A stretch of DNA of 64,000 bases from 0-14-0-80-60-11 sp049322355. Lineage in GTDB: Bacteria; Desulfobacterota; Desulfobaccia; Desulfobaccales; 0-14-0-80-60-11. Shown here in pieces: positions 60,676-64,000 of this stretch. The notes under the pieces were generated by a model. The model worked only from the letters and a program-made list of their open reading frames with translations, was not told where the DNA came from and ran no database searches. Position numbers and translations under genes: made by a program. The DNA is taken from assembly GCA_049322355.1 (NCBI GenBank), contig JBMORG010000006.1, positions 1 through 64,000 on the forward strand, in the 5' to 3' direction. The stretch's first letter is position 1, and each line of letters starts with the position of its first letter.

Positions 60676-61713
60676 ATGTCGGCAATCTCCAACGAAAACC
60701 GAAAACCGAAAACCGAAAACCCTCTCTTCGGGAAAACCCTGGTAACCGGCGGCACCGGCTTTGTGGGCCGGGCCGTGGTGGAAGAACTCCTGGCAGCCGG
60801 ACGCACGGTACGGGTCCTGGCTCGCAATCCCGAGCATCCGGCCTTGGCCGGACTGCCGGTGGAAGTGGCCGTGGGCGACCTCCGGGACCAGGAGTCGCTT
60901 CGGCGCGCCCTCACGGATTGCACCCACCTTTTCCATGTGGCCGCGGACTACCGCCTCTGGGTGCCGGATCCCGCGGTCATGTATGCCATTAATGTGGACG
61001 GCACCCGGCAGTTGCTGGAGGCCGCGGCGTCAAAGGGTCTGAACAGAGTGGTCTATACCAGCACCGTGGGCGCCCTGGGCAACCCCGGGGACGGCACCCC
61101 GGGCACCGAAGACACCCCGGTAACCTTGCAGGAGATGGTGGGCCATTACAAGCGCTCCAAGTTCATGGCCGAGGCGGTTGCCTTGGAATATGCCCGCCAG
61201 GGGCTGCCCCTGGTGGTGGTCAATCCCAGCACTCCCGTGGGACCCTGGGACTCACGCCCCACCCCCACCGGCCAGATGCTCGTGGATTTCCTGAAGGGCC
61301 GCATGCCGGCTTACCTGGAGACGGGCCTCAATCTCATCCACGTACGCGATGTGGCCCGTGGACACCTGTTGGCCGAAGCCAGAGGCCAGGTGGGAGAAAA
61401 GTACATCTTAGGGAACGAAAATCTTAGCCTTTCCGAGATTTTTCAACTGTTGGCAGATATCACCGGCCTACCCGCGCCCAAGGTGAAACTGCCCTACTGG
61501 CCGGTTTTGGGATTGGCCTACCTGGATGAGTTCATGGCCACCTATATCCGGCGGCGTCCGCCCCGCATGCCGGTAACGGCCATCCGCATGGCGAAAAAAT
61601 TTATGTACTTTGACAACCGGAAAGCGGTAAAATATTTAGGACTCGCCTTAACCCCGGTGCGCCAGGCGCTGGCCGAGGCGGTGGAATGGTTTCGCCAGCA
61701 TGGTTATGTGTAA
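60676..61713 (+). CDS. hpnA: Hopanoid-associated sugar epimerase HpnA
   Basis: A 345-residue extended SDR. TLVTGGTGFVGRAVVEELL is the NAD-binding glycine motif (residues 21-39), with YKRSK (YxxxK) near 157 and NPSTPVGPWD typical of HpnA. The fold normally starts just before the glycine motif; here residues 6-16 (NENRKPKTENP) are encoded by four perfect GAAAACC heptamers, with ATG 60676 the only start in reach. Its exact role in hopanoid side-chain synthesis is unsettled. It lies 147 bases after shc. Confidence 0.93.
   Translation: MSAISNENRKPKTENPLFGKTLVTGGTGFVGRAVVEELLAAGRTVRVLARNPEHPALAGLPVEVAVGDLRDQESLRRALTDCTHLFHVAADYRLWVPDPAVMYAINVDGTRQLLEAAASKGLNRVVYTSTVGALGNPGDGTPGTEDTPVTLQEMVGHYKRSKFMAEAVALEYARQGLPLVVVNPSTPVGPWDSRPTPTGQMLVDFLKGRMPAYLETGLNLIHVRDVARGHLLAEARGQVGEKYILGNENLSLSEIFQLLADITGLPAPKVKLPYWPVLGLAYLDEFMATYIRRRPPRMPVTAIRMAKKFMYFDNRKAVKYLGLALTPVRQALAEAVEWFRQHGYV
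60694..60721 (+). repeat. Heptamer tandem repeat, four perfect GAAAACC units, coding
   Basis: The cleanest array of the window. Because 7 is not a multiple of 3, the units are read in three successive frames within hpnA. Confidence 0.92.
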
Positions 61714-61717
61714 AGAT

Positions 61718-61738
61718 GGTTTTTCGTTTTTCGTTAAG
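61718..61738 (-). repeat. Heptamer repeat, GAAAACC type, behind hpnA
   Basis: On the plus strand GGTTTTT, CGTTTTT, CGTTAAG, four bases after the hpnA stop. Confidence 0.6.
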
Positions 61739-61840
61739 GATGACGGGTAGCTTTTTAGGAACCAAAATCATGGTCCTTAAAACCAGGGGAACCGATCTGG
61801 AATCTTGTTTTGTGCATTTGTGCTATACTTCCCCAATAAC

Positions 61841-61854
61841 GAAAAACCCAAAAC
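61841..61854 (+). repeat. Heptamer repeat, two units before hpnH
   Basis: GAAAAAC and CCAAAAC, directly before the GAGG ribosome site of hpnH. Confidence 0.55.
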
Positions 61855-61864
61855 GAGGTCAAGA

Positions 61865-62857
61865 GTGCGATTTCCGTTAAGTCTCAGCGTAGATTTGAGT
61901 CGCTATCTGCTCAAAAAGCGCGTCCAGGGGGAGGAAAAATTTCCCCTGGTCCTCATGCTGGAGCCCACGCACCAGTGCAACTTATCCTGTAAGGGTTGCG
62001 GCCGCATCCAGGAGTACCGGGACACCTTGGGACAGTCCCTGACCCTGGAAGAGTGCCTCGGGGCCGTGGAAGAATGCGGGGCGCCGGTGGTCACTGTCAC
62101 GGGCGGGGAGCCTTTGATCTATCCCCCGGTTTTTGAACTGTTACAGGAACTGGTGAACCGCCAAAAGCATATTTATCTGTGCACCAACGCCATTTTGCTG
62201 GAAAAATCTCTGCCCCGGCTGCCCCGCTCCGACCGGCTGACCTTGAGTATCCACCTGGACGGCCTGGCCCCTACTCACGACCGCATTCTGGGCCGGTCCG
62301 GAGTGTTCAACCTGGCCATCAAGGCCATCAAGGCCGCCAAGGCTCAAGGGTTCAGGGTCTGCACCAACACCACCATCTACAAGGAAACCAACCTCCAGGA
62401 GATTGAAATTCTCCTATCATACCTGGGCCATATCGGCGTGGACGGCCTTCTGGTGTCTCCGGCCTTCAGCTTCGCCGGGGTAGACGATGAGCTGTTTATG
62501 AGCCGTGAGGAGATTCAGGATAAGTTCACCCGTTTGACAGGCAACGGCCTGAATTTCAAGTTCTTCAGCACGCCGCTGTATCTGAGCTTCCTCCGGGGGG
62601 AGCGGGACTACGAGTGCACTCCCTGGGCCAACCCCACTCGCAACCCCCTGGGGTGGCGGGCCCCCTGCTACCAGATCGTGGACACCCACTACCCCACCTT
62701 TGCCGACCTGATGCGCAAGACCCGGTGGGAGGACTACGGGGTAGGCCGGGACCCCCGCTGCGCCCAGTGCATGATGCATTCCGGGTTCGAACCCACCGTG
62801 GTCCGCCAGATGAGCGGTTCCGATATCTTGACCATGCTCCGTTGGAATCTCACTTGA
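61865..62857 (+). CDS. hpnH: Adenosyl-hopene transferase HpnH
   Basis: A 330-residue radical SAM enzyme that joins the adenosyl radical to diploptene, making adenosylhopane, the precursor of side-chain-extended hopanoids. The motif CNLSCKGCG lies near residue 38 and VTGGEPL near 80; CAQCMMHSGFEPT is the HpnH-type C-terminal Cys region. GTG 61865 was chosen because GAGG lies six bases upstream and the family N-terminus begins here; the frame is open 20 codons earlier. It lies 151 bases after hpnA. Confidence 0.96.
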   Translation: MRFPLSLSVDLSRYLLKKRVQGEEKFPLVLMLEPTHQCNLSCKGCGRIQEYRDTLGQSLTLEECLGAVEECGAPVVTVTGGEPLIYPPVFELLQELVNRQKHIYLCTNAILLEKSLPRLPRSDRLTLSIHLDGLAPTHDRILGRSGVFNLAIKAIKAAKAQGFRVCTNTTIYKETNLQEIEILLSYLGHIGVDGLLVSPAFSFAGVDDELFMSREEIQDKFTRLTGNGLNFKFFSTPLYLSFLRGERDYECTPWANPTRNPLGWRAPCYQIVDTHYPTFADLMRKTRWEDYGVGRDPRCAQCMMHSGFEPTVVRQMSGSDILTMLRWNLT

Positions 62858-62932
62858 TGGGATTAAGCAGAAATTTTGCGCAGAGGGCCGGGAGGGGACG
62901 GCCCTGGGCTCATCCCTGATTTAGACCTTGTT

Positions 62933-64000
62933 GTGGAACACCCCGTAACCCCGCCCGCCCCCTATTGCCGCTGGATGAACGGCGCCACCCTGGCATTGGC
63001 CTGCCTGGCGCTCTATCTGCCCCTCTTTTGGCAACTGCCCCTCCTGCGGTCGGAGGCCATGTACGCCCTGATCCCCAGGGAGATGCTGGCGGCCGGGTCC
63101 TGGTTGCTCCCCACCCTCAACGGCGCGCCCTATCTGGACAAGCCCCACCTGCTCTACTGGCTAAATCTTATGAGTTACACTCTCCTGGGAGTTTCCGATT
63201 GGAGCGCCCGGGTCCCTGTTCTATTCATGAGCGTGGGGGAGGTCTGGCTCACCTTTCTCGTCGGCCGGCGTCTCATCGGGCAAAGGGCGGCCTGGTTGGG
63301 CGGAGTTATCCTGCTCACCAGCATCGGATTCTTTGTCCTGCACCTGCAGATTCTCACGGATCACCTCATCAGCCTGACCCTCCTGGCAGCCATCTATTGC
63401 CTGCTGCGCTGGCAGGAGGCGCCGGGCCGCCGCTGGGCCATCCTGTTTTACCTGGCCCTGGTGGCCGGGTTTCTCAGCAAGGGGTTTATCGGCTTGGTCT
63501 TTCCCATCTTGATCGGCCTGATCTATGCCCGGCAGATGCGGGACCGTAGCCTGCTGCGCCTGTTGTTTGCGCCGTCGGGGATCGCCTTGGCGGTGACTCT
63601 TCTGGCTATATGGGGATTAGGGAGTGAGTTGGCCAGTCCCGGCTATCTCAAGTTCCAGATCCTCAACGAACAGCTCATGCGGTTTCTGGGACGGCGCCAC
63701 CCCCCGGACGTCAATGGCTTTACCATTCCCGGGTTCTGGCTGTTCTTGGGCATTTGGCTGATGCCCTGGGCCTTTATCCTGCCTTCCGCCCTCTACCGTT
63801 TCTGGCAGGCCACTGGGCGGAAGGGGGAAGAGAGGTTTGCAGCCCGCCTGCTGATCATTTGGCCCCTGGTGATCCTGGTTTTTTTTACTCTGTCGTCCAG
63901 CCGCATCGAATATTATTCCCTCCCCGCGTTCCCGGCCCTGGCCTTGATCCTGGGGTGGCGGGTCCAGCGTTATCTGGAACGCCCGAATGACCGGGTCATT
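62933..64000 (+). CDS. ArnT/PMT-like GT-C glycosyltransferase, 3' end beyond the window
   Basis: At least 356 codons remain open to the window end. About nine membrane spans are visible, and the layout matches ArnT/PMT-type GT-C enzymes that use polyprenyl-phosphate sugars: the first outer loop LRSEAMYALIPREML and DKPHLLYW follow the family pattern. Where many members have DDE or DE in that loop, this one has RSE, so one acidic residue is missing. The last segment SSSRIEYYSLPAFPALAL is typical (K/R-x-x-YY-LP). GTG 62933 is the likely start. Its place behind hpnH suggests hopanoid or lipid A glycosylation, which is inference. Confidence 0.82.
   Translation, partial: MEHPVTPPAPYCRWMNGATLALACLALYLPLFWQLPLLRSEAMYALIPREMLAAGSWLLPTLNGAPYLDKPHLLYWLNLMSYTLLGVSDWSARVPVLFMSVGEVWLTFLVGRRLIGQRAAWLGGVILLTSIGFFVLHLQILTDHLISLTLLAAIYCLLRWQEAPGRRWAILFYLALVAGFLSKGFIGLVFPILIGLIYARQMRDRSLLRLLFAPSGIALAVTLLAIWGLGSELASPGYLKFQILNEQLMRFLGRRHPPDVNGFTIPGFWLFLGIWLMPWAFILPSALYRFWQATGRKGEERFAARLLIIWPLVILVFFTLSSSRIEYYSLPAFPALALILGWRVQRYLERPNDRVI

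Noticed and set aside
60694..60721. Possible CRISPR or microsatellite at the GAAAACC array
   Set aside because: Units are only 7 bases with no spacers, and many diverged arrays of the same period exist, so it is part of the heptamer family.
62766..62800. GGGTTCGAACCC resembling a tRNA T-arm
   Set aside because: It lies inside the conserved C-terminal coding region of hpnH and no cloverleaf can be formed around it.

Overview
The window reads as a GC-rich chromosome segment of a deltaproteobacterium-like anaerobe, most likely close to the Syntrophobacterales/Desulfobacca group. This is inferred from gene content: a hopanoid cluster, several DUF-type lipoproteins, a CxxCxxCC protein, an iron-sulfur flavoprotein, a PEP-CTERM surface protein and NtrC-type regulation. 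No rRNA, tRNA, CRISPR array, phage or transposase gene was recognised. Most of the window is core chromosome. Two stretches are visibly AT-richer and look accessory: about 1-2570 and about 51040-52740.

Layout. 1-3213: a gene start cut by the left edge, a membrane protein with a lipoprotein hydrolase, and a methyltransferase. 3515-8204 (+): a GreA-like factor overlapping a CDF metal exporter, a Lon-like AAA protease and an exported beta-carbonic anhydrase. 8242-17000: mixed small redox and unknown genes (SagB-like and classical nitroreductases, a YkgJ-type protein, MsrA-MsrB fusion, Memo-like protein, EF-hand lipoprotein, iron-sulfur flavoprotein). 17322-19430 (-): groES-groEL behind a CIRCE operator. 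19487-26862: lytic transglycosylase, membrane protein, rimO, amino-acid permease, coiled-coil lipoprotein and a stand-alone YchF/OLA1 C-terminal domain. 27022-27866 (-): a compact RNA-chaperone group (cspA, a 51-residue basic protein, an RRM-RGG protein). 28168-34366 (-): isoprenoid and DNA-repair genes (long-chain polyprenyl synthase; xseA-xseB-ispA-dxs). 34668-36065 (-): a GH8 lipoprotein carrying in-frame repeat insertions. 36564-41066 (+): thrS-infC-rpmI-rplT-pheS, without pheT. 41195-49607: DUF3568 lipoprotein, nth, murJ, an NtrC-type regulator and a TMTC-like TPR membrane protein. 49873-57772: larC, a probable c-di-GMP riboswitch with a PEP-CTERM/HAF gene, tandem CNNM/CorC proteins and lon. 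58558-64000 (+): hopanoid genes shc-hpnA-hpnH followed by an ArnT-like glycosyltransferase cut by the right edge.

The most striking feature is not a gene but a dense set of short dispersed repeats at gene edges. They comprise period-7 tandem repeats (GAAAACC-type and CAGTTAG-type), GC palindromes usually with 6-nt loops, a roughly 95-bp CCCCCTTT/AAAGGGGG inverted-repeat element, a 64-bp element and a CACCCTGAG...AATGACA element. Several have become protein sequence: the N-termini of RimO and HpnA, the C-termini of XseA, MurJ and a membrane protein, and about 80 residues inside the GH8 enzyme.

Other points of note are a GreA homologue without its two catalytic acids, an apparent AUC start in infC, a GAFTHA loop in the NtrC-type protein, and a broken PEP-CTERM tail just behind the riboswitch.
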